A stretch of 64,000 bases of DNA from Paenibacillus_E allorhizoplanae (GCF_927798215.1 NZ_CAKMMW010000008.1:62001-126000); one strand, 5' to 3'; numbered from the stretch's first letter, positions 9,451-19,033 are shown. A program made the numbers and translations. Notes: generated by a model from the letters alone, not told the origin.

Positions 9451-9479
9451 TTGACTTATTTTCATTGTAGTTCTTTATA
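9451..9479 (+). promoter_or_regulatory. Possible promoter of the plus-strand beta-helix gene
   Basis: TTGACT (9451-9456), 17 bases, TTTATA (9474-9479). It overlaps the opposing EPS promoter and shares its operator, so both directions could be repressed together. About 110 bases separate it from the start codon. Confidence 0.5.
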
Positions 9480-9492
9480 GAGAACATGTCAA
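9464..9492 (-). promoter_or_regulatory. Main promoter of EPS operon 1
   Basis: On the minus strand TTGACA (9492-9487), a 17-base spacer and TACAAT (9469-9464) form a near-consensus sigma-A promoter. The spacer is almost entirely a SinR-like box, so bound repressor would block polymerase. The same layout recurs upstream of EPS operon 2. Confidence 0.75.
9470..9485. promoter_or_regulatory. SinR-like operator box 4
   Basis: GTTCTTTATAGAGAAC, lying in the spacer of the minus-strand EPS promoter and over the -10 of a plus-strand promoter. Identical in sequence, and in its ATGTCAA flank, to the box upstream of EPS operon 2. Confidence 0.75.
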
Positions 9493-9594
9493 TAACAAAA
9501 TAATGGCGACCTTTCTAGTCTTACACCCCGATCACATTTATCTAGTAAATCATACCTTAATATAAACAAAAAAAATAGAAAGAGGTGAACATGG

Positions 9595-12012
9595 ATGATA
9601 CGAGCAAACCTTAGTGACTTAGATGATGTTAATTTAACCACCAAGTTGCCTGCCAACAATGATGTATTAACTTATGATGCATCAACCATGCGTTGGATCC
9701 CGAAACAACCGGCGGTTTCCCCCATTCCATCTGCTTCAACTACTTCAGCATCTTATGTAATTGATCTAGGCAGATGGTCGATTAAGAATGATGGTACAAA
9801 CTCGGCGGCTACGACCAAAGGTATTAATGACGCCCTGCTCTGGGCTAAATCGCAAGGGTTTACGCATTGTGTATTGCCTAAAGGGACATATGCCTTGAAA
9901 ATGGATAGTACGACCTATGCCTGTATTATCATGCAAAGTAGTATGCATTTTGAAATGGTTGATGGCTGTATCTTACAATTGGAAGCGAATTCATCCCCTT
10001 GGTATAGCATTTTCTATATGAAGGGTGTTAGTGATGTCATCATTTCAGGCGGCACCGTCATTGGTGATAAGAAAACGCATATTTATCAATTAGGAATTAA
10101 ATTCGTTAGAGGCGGCGTAAATACGGATGGATCTTTGAATTCGAACCCCAATTTTATTCGCAGCCAGGTTGTTGATCGCTATAGTAATCCAGGCATGCTT
10201 CAACTATTTCGATTATGGTCAATTAGCGGTATCAGCAATCCAGGATATAATTTCTACCAGTATAAAGATATAATTTCAAGCAGTACATTAGCTGGATATC
10301 GAAACAATGGGCTCTTCGCTCCCGCTGCACCAGCAGGCCGCGGTTGGGTTGCAGATATCGCCAATGCGAATAAAATGATCTTTACGGTTGACATCACTGC
10401 GTCACCATTAACTGATGCTCAAATCGCACAAATTAACGCTAAATTAGATGCACAGAACTACACGCACGAATGGGGACACGGCATTGAGCTCTTTGGAGCT
10501 AATAACGTTCAAATTGTCAATGTGGACATTAGTAATTGCACTGGAGACGCGATTACAACTACCTGGCTGGAATATAAGCTTAATCCGAGTGAATATACAC
10601 AGGAGCAAATGGGTTCTTTCATTTCGGTCCATAATTGCAACTTGCACCACTGTAGACGGCAAGGAATTTCACTTATTGGATCAACGGACGTGACCATTAG
10701 TAACAACAAAATCCATCATATTGGTAAAGCGGATGATGGCGTAACAGAAGACGGTACATCCCCCATGTTCGGTATTGACATTGAATCCATGTGGTCAGAA
10801 ACGAATATTCCTACTTTCCGTCCTGAGTTAAATCAACCTGGTTTAGAGCTTAATACACGCATCTATATTAAAGATAACTACATTGCTAACAATAGCCGCG
10901 GGCATTTCGTAAATGCCGATGGTTACAATATTGTTTTAGAGGATAACACTTTTGAAGGTTATAATGTCGGTGGCATTAGCTCCTATCCAATAAACATGTA
11001 TGTGAAATACTTGAATAATACGCTAATTGGATGTGAACTTGTTGTAAAAGGAGACAACTTCCTTCATGGCGCAGTGTGTAATAATGCGAGTATTAAGATC
11101 GCGGATATTGCCGGGGCATTTATTACGAATTGTCAAATCAAGAATGGTGAATTCTCAGGCTCTAGCTTAACTGGATATTTTGGCATGCCAACTGTCAATG
11201 TTGCTAATTCGACATTCTCCTATAGCTCCCCTCACGGTATGGGCAATGGGGCAAAAGTTGTGTTTGAACAATGGCTTGGTAAAGTCCCTACCGGCATCAG
11301 TGTGGAAAAGATTTATTACACGGTTAGTGTGACGGCCAATAGCTTCAAAATATCGGAGTCTGCGAATGGGACGGCCATTACGTTAACAGATGCTGGAATA
11401 AGCGGATATAATATTAGTAGATACAATTATGGTCGAATCTATATTTCGGATGTTGTGGTTGAAAGAGATTGGAGAAATGATAACTCGTTATCCAAAAATT
11501 TCGCCTTGTTATTAAGCGGCGGTGTGATTCGGAATATCACTGTTAAAAACTACGAGCTTGAAATTATTTCACCTGCGAATTACGTAGGAAGACCAATCCT
11601 AGTAGATGGCGTTACTGTCATTGAAGGTGGAGCCAACTTTGAGAGCTGTGAAATCAGCAATTGCGTATTTCAACGTATTAGAACCAGCATCCTTGGTGGG
11701 GATATTAATCTGGGATCAACCGACACACAATTTACAAGGAAGATCATTGCAGATCAAATTCTATTTCAAAATGTTGGGGTTAACTACAATGGTAATGTAA
11801 CCAATAATCGGAGCACTTTCCTTAACTCAAGTATTAACAAATCGGATAACACGAATCAAGCTGTCATTACCAACAGCTATATGGAAAACTCCAATATCAA
11901 TATGCATTGGCTGACACGACCTAAATCTATGACAGTTGCAAGAAGTATTTTCAGCAACGTAGTCGTCGATGCCAACACAAACACACGGATGATCGAAAAC
12001 CTTACTATTTAA
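9595..12012 (+). CDS. Right-handed parallel beta-helix protein with tail-fibre-like N-terminus
   Basis: An 805-residue protein. Residues 6-36 (SDLDDVNL...NDVLTYDASTMRWIPK) look like the short repeat at the N-terminus of phage tail and fibre proteins. From about residue 55 it follows the pectate-lyase-3 style opening (a GTNSAATTKGINDALLWA block), then many beta-helix coils with VTISNNKIHHIG and YIKDNYIANNSRG patterns. No signal peptide is visible, which is odd for a polysaccharide-binding or -cleaving helix. It diverges from EPS operon 1 and converges with a related secreted protein. AGAGGTGAAC precedes the start. Binding or cutting the EPS is plausible, but no catalytic residues were identified. 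Confidence 0.75.
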   Translation: MIRANLSDLDDVNLTTKLPANNDVLTYDASTMRWIPKQPAVSPIPSASTTSASYVIDLGRWSIKNDGTNSAATTKGINDALLWAKSQGFTHCVLPKGTYALKMDSTTYACIIMQSSMHFEMVDGCILQLEANSSPWYSIFYMKGVSDVIISGGTVIGDKKTHIYQLGIKFVRGGVNTDGSLNSNPNFIRSQVVDRYSNPGMLQLFRLWSISGISNPGYNFYQYKDIISSSTLAGYRNNGLFAPAAPAGRGWVADIANANKMIFTVDITASPLTDAQIAQINAKLDAQNYTHEWGHGIELFGANNVQIVNVDISNCTGDAITTTWLEYKLNPSEYTQEQMGSFISVHNCNLHHCRRQGISLIGSTDVTISNNKIHHIGKADDGVTEDGTSPMFGIDIESMWSETNIPTFRPELNQPGLELNTRIYIKDNYIANNSRGHFVNADGYNIVLEDNTFEGYNVGGISSYPINMYVKYLNNTLIGCELVVKGDNFLHGAVCNNASIKIADIAGAFITNCQIKNGEFSGSSLTGYFGMPTVNVANSTFSYSSPHGMGNGAKVVFEQWLGKVPTGISVEKIYYTVSVTANSFKISESANGTAITLTDAGISGYNISRYNYGRIYISDVVVERDWRNDNSLSKNFALLLSGGVIRNITVKNYELEIISPANYVGRPILVDGVTVIEGGANFESCEISNCVFQRIRTSILGGDINLGSTDTQFTRKIIADQILFQNVGVNYNGNVTNNRSTFLNSSINKSDNTNQAVITNSYMENSNINMHWLTRPKSMTVARSIFSNVVVDANTNTRMIENLTI

Positions 12013-12023
12013 TTGAATAACGC

Positions 12024-12072
12024 AAAAAGGAAGTCAAGGGTATCCGTCCACGCCCTATGTACTTCCTTTTTT
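12024..12072. terminator. Bidirectional terminator between the two beta-helix genes
   Basis: Stem AAAAAGGAAGT / ACTTCCTTTTTT with an inner AGGG/CCCT pair; the A-run and T-run let it serve both converging genes. Confidence 0.85.
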
Positions 12073-12076
12073 ATGT

Positions 12077-14272
12077 TTACTTTTCCACGTTGTTTCTAGC
12101 TATATCATTCGCCCTTAACTTTAATTTTGCTTTGATTAAGCTGTTATTTTCAATAGTGAATGGCTCTGTTCCAACTCCCACATGGTAAGTAGAAATACCA
12201 ACGGTATCTCTACTCGTTGTAATTGTATTACCGGTAATTACAACTTTCCGTATGTGATTTGTTCCTTCACCATGAGCATCATCGTTTAATAACACGGTTT
12301 CAGCAGGATATTCAGAAGAAAGCTGCATGGCGGCAATGTTATTATCCGAAATTTCAACTGCTGCCGCGGCATCAACGACAATGGCAGATTTATTGCCTGC
12401 GAGGTCAAATGTGGAATCATGAACGGTCAGATTTAGTCTGTCGTTGCCTGCCCGAAGTCCAATCCCCTTAAAGGAGCACTCGTTAAATTGATATGTGCCT
12501 GCAAATCCTATGCTCGGCCCAACCATTCCTTGATCCTGAGGGGCCTCGAAAACACATTGATTATAGGTACCTGGCGGCAATTCCAACCCATACTTTGAGT
12601 TATATCCGATAACCTTCAAATTATCAAAGATGTTTCCATCCAAGGCCTCACCTGTTACAGATCGAAGCGCTGGTGCCCCCTGTATAGTTACATTTGTAAG
12701 GTGCACAGGGTTTTTCCAGATGCTTAAGCCTGCTTCAGCTGTATTCTTCGTAATTTGAATTTGTATATCTGATGCAGTAACCCCATAGGGTACGGAACTG
12801 CTAATCGAGAAAATTGCATCCTTGAATGTCATACCTTTGATATCAATCCGAGGTCCCTCCAAATGTGTCATGGAATCATTCATAACATTCCCGATAAATG
12901 ACACATCATGACCCGCATAAATGCTTGTTCCGTCAAAGTGATTATCCTTAATCACGGCACTTGTGAATGGATCCGATACAGCTAGGCCGATGGCTCCTTT
13001 GGATGCTAAATGATTGTTTTCTAAAGTACCATGATGTCCGTCATAGAAAATGACATCATAACGACTATTATTGTAAAACTCATTGTTTGTAATCGTAATA
13101 TTCTCATTAATAAAGCCGTTATCTCCAGCTCCACCTTCAACATCAATTCCAGCCATTGGTGCGGTTCCTCCAGTTCCCCCTATATCATGAAAAGAGTTAT
13201 GCTGGATAAGGATGTCTTTCCCCCCATTGATCGTTAATCCCTGTCTGCGATTGAAGGAAGATTCAGATTTTTGTACAACCACATTCGTGGACTGCACTCT
13301 ATTCCAAATTTCCGCATACTGACCCGTTTCGGGCTTCCCGCTAAAAGCTAGGCGAATTGAATGTGCTCCGGTAGGGATTTGAACGTATTGACCTTGCTTT
13401 TGTTGTTTGATTAGAGAGAGGAAAGTTCCATTTTCTTTATAAAAATAAATATCGTACTCATAGGAGAGATGTTGACCATTATCAACAATGAAAGCATGTG
13501 TTAGGTCAAATGAAGCGTGCATTAGCTTATAGCTCATTTTGGTTCTAACCTTGGAGGAATCCGAAACCAGACTCCCATTGTCATCAATTCCTCCAGATTC
13601 AAAACCATCCGCATACACATCCTGCATAAATCCGCTGCCGCCACCTACACAAAGGCCATCCCCTGTAAAGTTTAATGCCTTTACCCCATCGATCTTGGAA
13701 TTAATCGCTCCTTGAAATAGAACCCCATACCCGCTTTCATGGGTGCCACCACTTGAATAATCATGTGTGTCCCGATCACCTCGATAGGTACCACCAGTAA
13801 TGATGACATTTTTCACCCCTACACCAACCAATAAGGTTGAATAGTCCTGAAAGCTATTCGTTTCCTTTTGAATGACGGCATTTGGATCAAGCATAAATGT
13901 CATATCACTGACCATATTTATTCGCCCACGCGGATCATCTGTCCCATTTTTGCCTTTGGCAATAAGATACATCCCTGCTGGTACTTTAAATACAGTGAAG
14001 CCCTGATCATGAGCCCATTGAAGAGCTTGATTAAGGCCATCTGTTGTTTCTACTGCATGTGAATTATCATTGTAAATCTGCCACCGAGCTAACTCAAGCT
14101 GGTAGACCCCTTCTTGTGGGGAAGTCGTTGTCTGCTCTTGTTGGGAAATGGAACTTTGCTCTTGAGTTGGAATCGTAGAGGTATCTGAGGAATTGGGTGA
14201 ATGCGGGTTATCTGAAACAGATTGTTGCAGGAATAGGAAAGTTGCATACAACAGCAAAAGCATTCTTAGCAT
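12077..14272 (-). CDS. Secreted right-handed beta-helix protein (pectate lyase superfamily-like)
   Basis: A 731-residue protein with an N-terminal hydrophobic signal (MLRMLLLLYATFLFLQQ) and a Ser/Thr/Gln-rich linker to about residue 55. A pectate-lyase-3-like start follows (RWQIYNDNSHAVETTDGLNQ), then beta-helix coils such as ITITNNEFYNNSRYDVIFYDG near residue 398. The opening block aligns with that of the convergent plus-strand gene (ARWQIYND versus GRWSIKND; both then have a GLNQALQWA or GINDALLWA block), so they are paralogues. No strong ribosome site is seen; an internal Met four residues on is an alternative start. It lies 226 bases after the flippase gene and may be the tail of EPS operon 2. 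Exported EPS binding or modification is inferred. Confidence 0.75.
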   Translation of the reverse strand: MLRMLLLLYATFLFLQQSVSDNPHSPNSSDTSTIPTQEQSSISQQEQTTTSPQEGVYQLELARWQIYNDNSHAVETTDGLNQALQWAHDQGFTVFKVPAGMYLIAKGKNGTDDPRGRINMVSDMTFMLDPNAVIQKETNSFQDYSTLLVGVGVKNVIITGGTYRGDRDTHDYSSGGTHESGYGVLFQGAINSKIDGVKALNFTGDGLCVGGGSGFMQDVYADGFESGGIDDNGSLVSDSSKVRTKMSYKLMHASFDLTHAFIVDNGQHLSYEYDIYFYKENGTFLSLIKQQKQGQYVQIPTGAHSIRLAFSGKPETGQYAEIWNRVQSTNVVVQKSESSFNRRQGLTINGGKDILIQHNSFHDIGGTGGTAPMAGIDVEGGAGDNGFINENITITNNEFYNNSRYDVIFYDGHHGTLENNHLASKGAIGLAVSDPFTSAVIKDNHFDGTSIYAGHDVSFIGNVMNDSMTHLEGPRIDIKGMTFKDAIFSISSSVPYGVTASDIQIQITKNTAEAGLSIWKNPVHLTNVTIQGAPALRSVTGEALDGNIFDNLKVIGYNSKYGLELPPGTYNQCVFEAPQDQGMVGPSIGFAGTYQFNECSFKGIGLRAGNDRLNLTVHDSTFDLAGNKSAIVVDAAAAVEISDNNIAAMQLSSEYPAETVLLNDDAHGEGTNHIRKVVITGNTITTSRDTVGISTYHVGVGTEPFTIENNSLIKAKLKLRANDIARNNVEK

Positions 14273-14316
14273 AGGTTCATTTCAAATCCTTCACTTTTAT
14301 TTAAAGCACTGTAACT

Positions 14317-14334
14317 ATGAGACTCTGATCTCAT
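14317..14334. promoter_or_regulatory. Palindrome upstream of the secreted beta-helix gene
   Basis: ATGAGA-N6-TCTCAT, a perfect six-base-arm dyad 45 bases before the start codon. It could be an operator or a small hairpin. The surrounding 225-base gap shows no SinR-like box and no clear terminator. Confidence 0.3.
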
Positions 14335-14497
14335 TATTAATGATAACTTCTACAATAGAAACAAAAGGGAACTCTTCTGTTTGGTTGATAGGTAAATAAA
14401 TATTCCTTTGATCATGAAGCCCATAAAACCTGTAATTATTTGACTTGACTTATATGTCCATCGCCTCTTCGCTTTGCCATGTTTAATTGACATTTAA

Positions 14498-16036
14498 TCA
14501 CGCGGCTACCTTCTTTTTCCCCTGAAATCTACCGAAAATCCCTAAGCTAATTCCAAGTAAATATTTAAATTCTGCACTTTTATAGAATAGAGACATATAA
14601 ATGATATTGGGAACTGTGAACGCAAGTGCCGCTTTTAAGACAAACACGCCAACGCTATGTCCATCAAGGAAACTAGTCATGTAAGAGGTAGCTAAACAAG
14701 TCGCTACTCCGATAACAGCATAGTAGCTGTAACTCATAAAGTAGTGATAGATGGATTTTTGAAATATTTTTTTATATACAAAATATGGTGTCGTCCAAAA
14801 AGGAACCAACATTGCGCTTATCAGGGTACCCAAAAATACGCCCGCTATCCCAATTTGTTGCACGAGTACAATAGAAAAGGCTAAGTTGACTGCAGCCTGA
14901 CATAGCGGCACATATCGATCCTCATGAAAAATACCTGCTGTCGTTTTTACCGCACTAATGGAATTCCTCATTCCTCTTTCATAAAAAGTAATGACCAGAA
15001 CAATCAACACGATTTTATCCATAAGAAACTGTGAACCAATCCATAACGTAATAAAAGGCTCTATCATCACAAACAAAAGAATGCCAAATAGTGAATATAA
15101 CCAAAAATTGAGCAGCATTGTCACTTTATATACGTTGAATATGGTTTCTTTGCTTTCCTTCGCCACTAAATTACCAATACTATAATAAATATTATTGAAG
15201 ACCTGATTTATAAACGTTCTACAAATTTCGATTAACATAAAATAGTTCGAATACAAACCCACCGCTGCCACATTGACATAATAGGAGATGATGAGATTAT
15301 CCGTACTGTAAATCAAATAGGTCCCTATGTTTTGCAACACAATCGCCTTCACATTTTTCAAGATATTCCCTTTTGACTCTGGATCAAGTTTACTTAATAC
15401 CTTCTTCTTAAGAAACGGGTACATTCTACCAACGACATAAAATAAGATCGCAGAGTTAATAATTGTGATCGTACTATCAATGACGAGATACATAATATAA
15501 TTTTGCGTTTGATAGAGTATGCCTATTTTCAATGATGTGGATAGGATAGACGATACAGAAAAAATAGCTGTAGCTATGTACCCCTTCTGATAAACATTCA
15601 ATAAGTTTGTTCTATATGTAAACAAGTAAGGGATGGCTGTATTTAGTAAAAACAATAAATAAATGACATAAAGATTAGTAACACTTGTATCTTTCGTGAA
15701 GAGATGAAGGAATGGCAATACCATGAGACCGAGGAGAAGAATAACACCGGCTATGATCCTATATGTTTTTTTATACAGCTTCATAAGCACATTAATTTTG
15801 TGCTCATCATTTTCTGCTACAGGTTTATAAAGACTATAGATAATACTCGAACCGATACCCGCTTCCGCTAGTGAAAGCATGGCTAACACATTCGTAAATA
15901 GCCCGTTAATCCCCAAATAGTCAAGACCTAGTGTATTGATAAAAACGGTTCTAGAAAAAAAGCTTAGCGCTGTAATTATCAACTGATTTCCTATACCAAC
16001 CGAAATATTTATTATCGAATTTTTTACTCTCATCAT
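14498..16036 (-). CDS. Oligosaccharide flippase (Wzx, polysaccharide biosynthesis family)
   Basis: A 512-residue membrane protein with about 12 to 14 helices and the N-terminal pattern NQLIITALSFFSRTVFINTLG typical of the Wzx/MOP exporter group. A motif LGINGLFTNVLAMLSLAEAG lies near residue 42. It would flip lipid-linked repeat units to the outer face for polymerisation. EPS operon 1 lacks a flippase while this operon lacks a polymerase, so the two operons are probably one functional unit. It is the last transferase-type gene of operon 2, downstream of the acyltransferase. Confidence 0.88.
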   Translation of the reverse strand: MMRVKNSIINISVGIGNQLIITALSFFSRTVFINTLGLDYLGINGLFTNVLAMLSLAEAGIGSSIIYSLYKPVAENDEHKINVLMKLYKKTYRIIAGVILLLGLMVLPFLHLFTKDTSVTNLYVIYLLFLLNTAIPYLFTYRTNLLNVYQKGYIATAIFSVSSILSTSLKIGILYQTQNYIMYLVIDSTITIINSAILFYVVGRMYPFLKKKVLSKLDPESKGNILKNVKAIVLQNIGTYLIYSTDNLIISYYVNVAAVGLYSNYFMLIEICRTFINQVFNNIYYSIGNLVAKESKETIFNVYKVTMLLNFWLYSLFGILLFVMIEPFITLWIGSQFLMDKIVLIVLVITFYERGMRNSISAVKTTAGIFHEDRYVPLCQAAVNLAFSIVLVQQIGIAGVFLGTLISAMLVPFWTTPYFVYKKIFQKSIYHYFMSYSYYAVIGVATCLATSYMTSFLDGHSVGVFVLKAALAFTVPNIIYMSLFYKSAEFKYLLGISLGIFGRFQGKKKVAA

Positions 16037-16071
16037 GATCTCCGCATTTCTTTTTCGGATTACTTACACAA

Positions 16072-16629
16072 TCATTCATCGTAACCAAAATCATATTGCA
16101 GTTCTTCTTGAATTAATTTAATTTGTTCCTGTGTCTTATTCGGCCAATACGTTTCAAACACAGGTTTAACTGCTAGATTGGCCTTATGCTTCTCGATGTA
16201 TTCTGATGTTTTACCAATAACACGTGCTGGATTGCCTGCTACGATGCTATTGTCAGGAATAGATTTGGTAACGATCGATCCCGCTGCCACGATGACATCA
16301 TTGCCGATGGTCACGTTGCATAACACAACACTATTGAAACCTATAAATACGCGGTCACCAATCTTAACTTTACCTATTTTGGATTTTCCAATATAAGCCT
16401 TCATACTGGCATCATGAGCTAAAATCGTACTGTTCGTAATTGTGACATCATCACCAATTTCTACCAACCAGCAGTGCCCTTGATCAATCAGACTATTATA
16501 AAACTCGAAGTTTTTCCCGTATTTCAGCCCCCTATCTCTTAATTGCTCCAACTCCGATTTCGGGGGGTGCAGCTTATTCTTAATGCGGACAGAAATGGCC
16601 CTAATCACTCTAATAATTAGCATATTCAC
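16072..16629 (-). CDS. Hexapeptide-repeat acyltransferase
   Basis: A 185-residue protein. From about residue 55 to 145 it shows left-handed beta-helix hexapeptides (IGDDVTITNSTILA, IGKVKIGDRVFIG, VTIGNDVIVAAGSIV) and ends the helix with NSIVAGNPARVIG, the hallmark of CoA-dependent acetyltransferases. It would O- or N-acetylate a sugar of the EPS repeat unit. It overlaps the preceding gene by four bases, indicating coupled translation. Confidence 0.85.
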   Translation of the reverse strand: MNMLIIRVIRAISVRIKNKLHPPKSELEQLRDRGLKYGKNFEFYNSLIDQGHCWLVEIGDDVTITNSTILAHDASMKAYIGKSKIGKVKIGDRVFIGFNSVVLCNVTIGNDVIVAAGSIVTKSIPDNSIVAGNPARVIGKTSEYIEKHKANLAVKPVFETYWPNKTQEQIKLIQEELQYDFGYDE

Positions 16630-17816
16630 ACAACCTTGGAATCAACTTTGACATTCATCAGTCGGATACAAAAGCCTTGCGTGAAAGGCAACACATTAAA
16701 CAACATCGAATAGACTCCAATATCCTTCGTATCTCCTTGGGAGAAGTCCACAGCCCCGTTCCTTCTTGTTGCTTTCATCAAATAGCGAATAGCTTGATTA
16801 GCACTCTGCCTGCAGATGTCCGATATTTCATCGATTTGTGAAGCATTCAACATAAACCAACCTAGTGTTGCTGTTGTTGATGAGTCTGGTATCGTTTCCT
16901 CACGGGTTACAGTCCAATTCCAATTGCCTTGCTTTTGTTGAAACACAATTGCGGATTTGGCAAATCGTATGATGCTCTTTTCCAACAAAGGTCTGCTTGC
17001 ATGATCTTGAGGCAATTCATTCCAGGCATCGATAAGGCCAATTGCATACCAACCCAAGCCTCTTCCCCAGCCGTATAGCCCAAGGGGTAATTTACTATCA
17101 ATCTGATAAGCATGGCTTGGAATATGATGCCCTTCCAACATTCCGTGCTCCTCGTAATGTTGAATTTGTCTTACGGCGAGTTCAACACATTCCTCTTTCC
17201 CATAGCGGATTCCATAGGCGACGAGGAAGGGGCAGATAAACCCTATCGTATCCACGTACCGATATTTGCCCATGAATTTGCGATATGCAACAGAGCCTTC
17301 ATTTCCAATATGATCTTGAATGAGATGCCAAGTCTCGTCTAATGCATTTCTATATCGTTCTACTTCTAGAAAGTCCAACTTCATGATCGCATACGCGAGA
17401 ATAGCAGCATCGACGTATTCTGGTTTGCGCGCCCAACTGCCTTGCCCATCCATTTTGGAATGAACATATTCACCGATTTTTTGCCTAATCTCTGCTGGAT
17501 TGTCATTACTTTTCACATACTCACCTAGGCCAAGCAGCAACGCTGCTTCTTGCCAGTGCTGAATCGCATGCTTCGTATAATTCCCTTGCAGCATATCAAT
17601 CGCAACTAACCGAGTTTGATCAGTCACTTTAATTTTCGGTGTACGTGACAACCATTTCACACCGATCGTCGTTATCGATTCATTCCATTTCTGCTTATCA
17701 TCATATCTCCCAATATGAATCCTATTTATCCAGTCCAAACCCATTGGAATCAGATCAATTAGTGCGATCACAATAATAACACTCACAATAATCAGACTAA
17801 TCCATTGCAACATCAT
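16626..17816 (-). CDS. Membrane-anchored GH88/GH105-like protein
   Basis: About 396 residues. An N-terminal membrane helix (residues 3-22) is followed by an (alpha/alpha)6-barrel resembling unsaturated glucuronyl/rhamnogalacturonyl hydrolases: YVDTIGFICPFLVAYG carries a candidate acidic residue, then LYGWGRGLGWYAIGLIDAW and DSSTTATLGWFM. Those enzymes remove the unsaturated uronic acid that lyases leave. I chose the ATG after AAAGGGGAGATGAA over an upstream GTG that overlaps the previous gene. Its place inside an EPS synthesis operon, facing the membrane, is odd for a degradative enzyme and suggests polymer editing, but which side the domain occupies is not certain. Confidence 0.65.
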   Translation of the reverse strand: MMLQWISLIIVSVIIVIALIDLIPMGLDWINRIHIGRYDDKQKWNESITTIGVKWLSRTPKIKVTDQTRLVAIDMLQGNYTKHAIQHWQEAALLLGLGEYVKSNDNPAEIRQKIGEYVHSKMDGQGSWARKPEYVDAAILAYAIMKLDFLEVERYRNALDETWHLIQDHIGNEGSVAYRKFMGKYRYVDTIGFICPFLVAYGIRYGKEECVELAVRQIQHYEEHGMLEGHHIPSHAYQIDSKLPLGLYGWGRGLGWYAIGLIDAWNELPQDHASRPLLEKSIIRFAKSAIVFQQKQGNWNWTVTREETIPDSSTTATLGWFMLNASQIDEISDICRQSANQAIRYLMKATRRNGAVDFSQGDTKDIGVYSMLFNVLPFTQGFCIRLMNVKVDSKVV

Positions 17817-17836
17817 TTCATCTCCCCTTTCCCCAG

Positions 17837-19018
17837 TCACACGAATAATTGGTATAACTTATAAATTTCCGCTTCTGTACCAAGCATTTCTTGACCTAGA
17901 TTTACAATTAATTGTTTTCTTAGTGCCTCATTATCGATAATTTCTCTAATTCCCTCACATACAGCTGCAGGCGTCATCGCAACAATGAGTCCATTGATTT
18001 TGTTTCTGATTTGATCCTTGGCGGTACTGAAGTTCGTAACAACAATCGGCTTCTGAAGAATCTTCGCTTCATCGATGGCGATGGACTTCCCTTCAAATTT
18101 AGAGGGTTGAACGTAAATATCAGCTTCTCTTATGTATGGATACGGATTTTCTTTAATGCCCAGAAGAATAAAGTTATCTTTCAGATCATGCTTTTCGATC
18201 AGCCTTTCTAAGGATGCTCTCTCCTCACCTTCCCCAATGATATACCATTTGATTGGGTAGCCAGCTTGAATGAGACCTTTACATGATTCAACAGCAAGCT
18301 CGAAGCCCTTTTGATAATTCAATCGGCCTACGGATACAATGGTAATGTCTTTTTCTTTGAGGTTGACGGTTTCCATAGAAAGCTTATGAATTGCAGCTGG
18401 AGAAACGATGTTATGCATAACCTCAATATTTTGACTTAGGGTTGGAAATCGTTCTCTTAGAATATGACCACATTCTTCCGATACGGTTACGAGGTGATTA
18501 AGCTGATTGAAATAGACCTGGTCGAGATTTGGATCCATTCCCAGCTTGTCATAGTCATTATGAATAAAGCCTATTTTCTTGGAAGCCTTCACCTTATCGA
18601 TGCAGAAGTAAATAGGATTCTTCTCTAAATATCCAATAGCTATGTCATAGTGGGTTTCGAGATTAGGTAGTGACTTCGCTAAATACTTCCAGACACGCTG
18701 TTCACATCTGATTCTGTTCTTCTCACTTACATAAATACTGCCCGCCAGTAGTCGAAGTAATGCAATCTTCAAATTGCCTTTTCTAAGGCATTGAAAGACA
18801 GCCTTTCTCATCGACATGTCGAAGTATTTATATTCAGCTGGTTCTTGCAGTAAATTCACTTCTGGGGGGAGTTTCGATAAGAATAACCCCGTATGTCTGA
18901 GGAGATAAACATCCACATCATACATCGAGTAATCTATGGTCTCTAATAAAGAAATGAGCGCCTTTTCAGCTCCACCGCAGTTTAAATTGTTCATAATAAA
19001 CAGTATTTTTTTCTTCAT
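17837..19018 (-). CDS. Family 4 glycosyltransferase (EPS operon 2, paralogue A)
   Basis: A 393-residue GT4 enzyme opening with LFIMNNLNCGGAEKALISLL. The donor domain has SVGRLNYQKGFELA near residue 231 and YVQPSKFEGKSIAIDEAKIL near residue 312, holding the E-x7-E pair. It closely resembles the next gene and, less closely, the GT4 gene at 22462, pointing to local duplication and divergence to different linkages. An AGGATGG ribosome site precedes the ATG. Confidence 0.88.
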   Translation of the reverse strand: MKKKILFIMNNLNCGGAEKALISLLETIDYSMYDVDVYLLRHTGLFLSKLPPEVNLLQEPAEYKYFDMSMRKAVFQCLRKGNLKIALLRLLAGSIYVSEKNRIRCEQRVWKYLAKSLPNLETHYDIAIGYLEKNPIYFCIDKVKASKKIGFIHNDYDKLGMDPNLDQVYFNQLNHLVTVSEECGHILRERFPTLSQNIEVMHNIVSPAAIHKLSMETVNLKEKDITIVSVGRLNYQKGFELAVESCKGLIQAGYPIKWYIIGEGEERASLERLIEKHDLKDNFILLGIKENPYPYIREADIYVQPSKFEGKSIAIDEAKILQKPIVVTNFSTAKDQIRNKINGLIVAMTPAAVCEGIREIIDNEALRKQLIVNLGQEMLGTEAEIYKLYQLFV

Positions 19019-19033
19019 TATTAGACCATCCTA

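Noticed and set aside
9329..9485. LexA/SOS boxes
   Set aside because: The Bacillus LexA site is GAAC-N4-GTTC; here the arms point the other way (GTTC...GAAC), which fits SinR-type sites.
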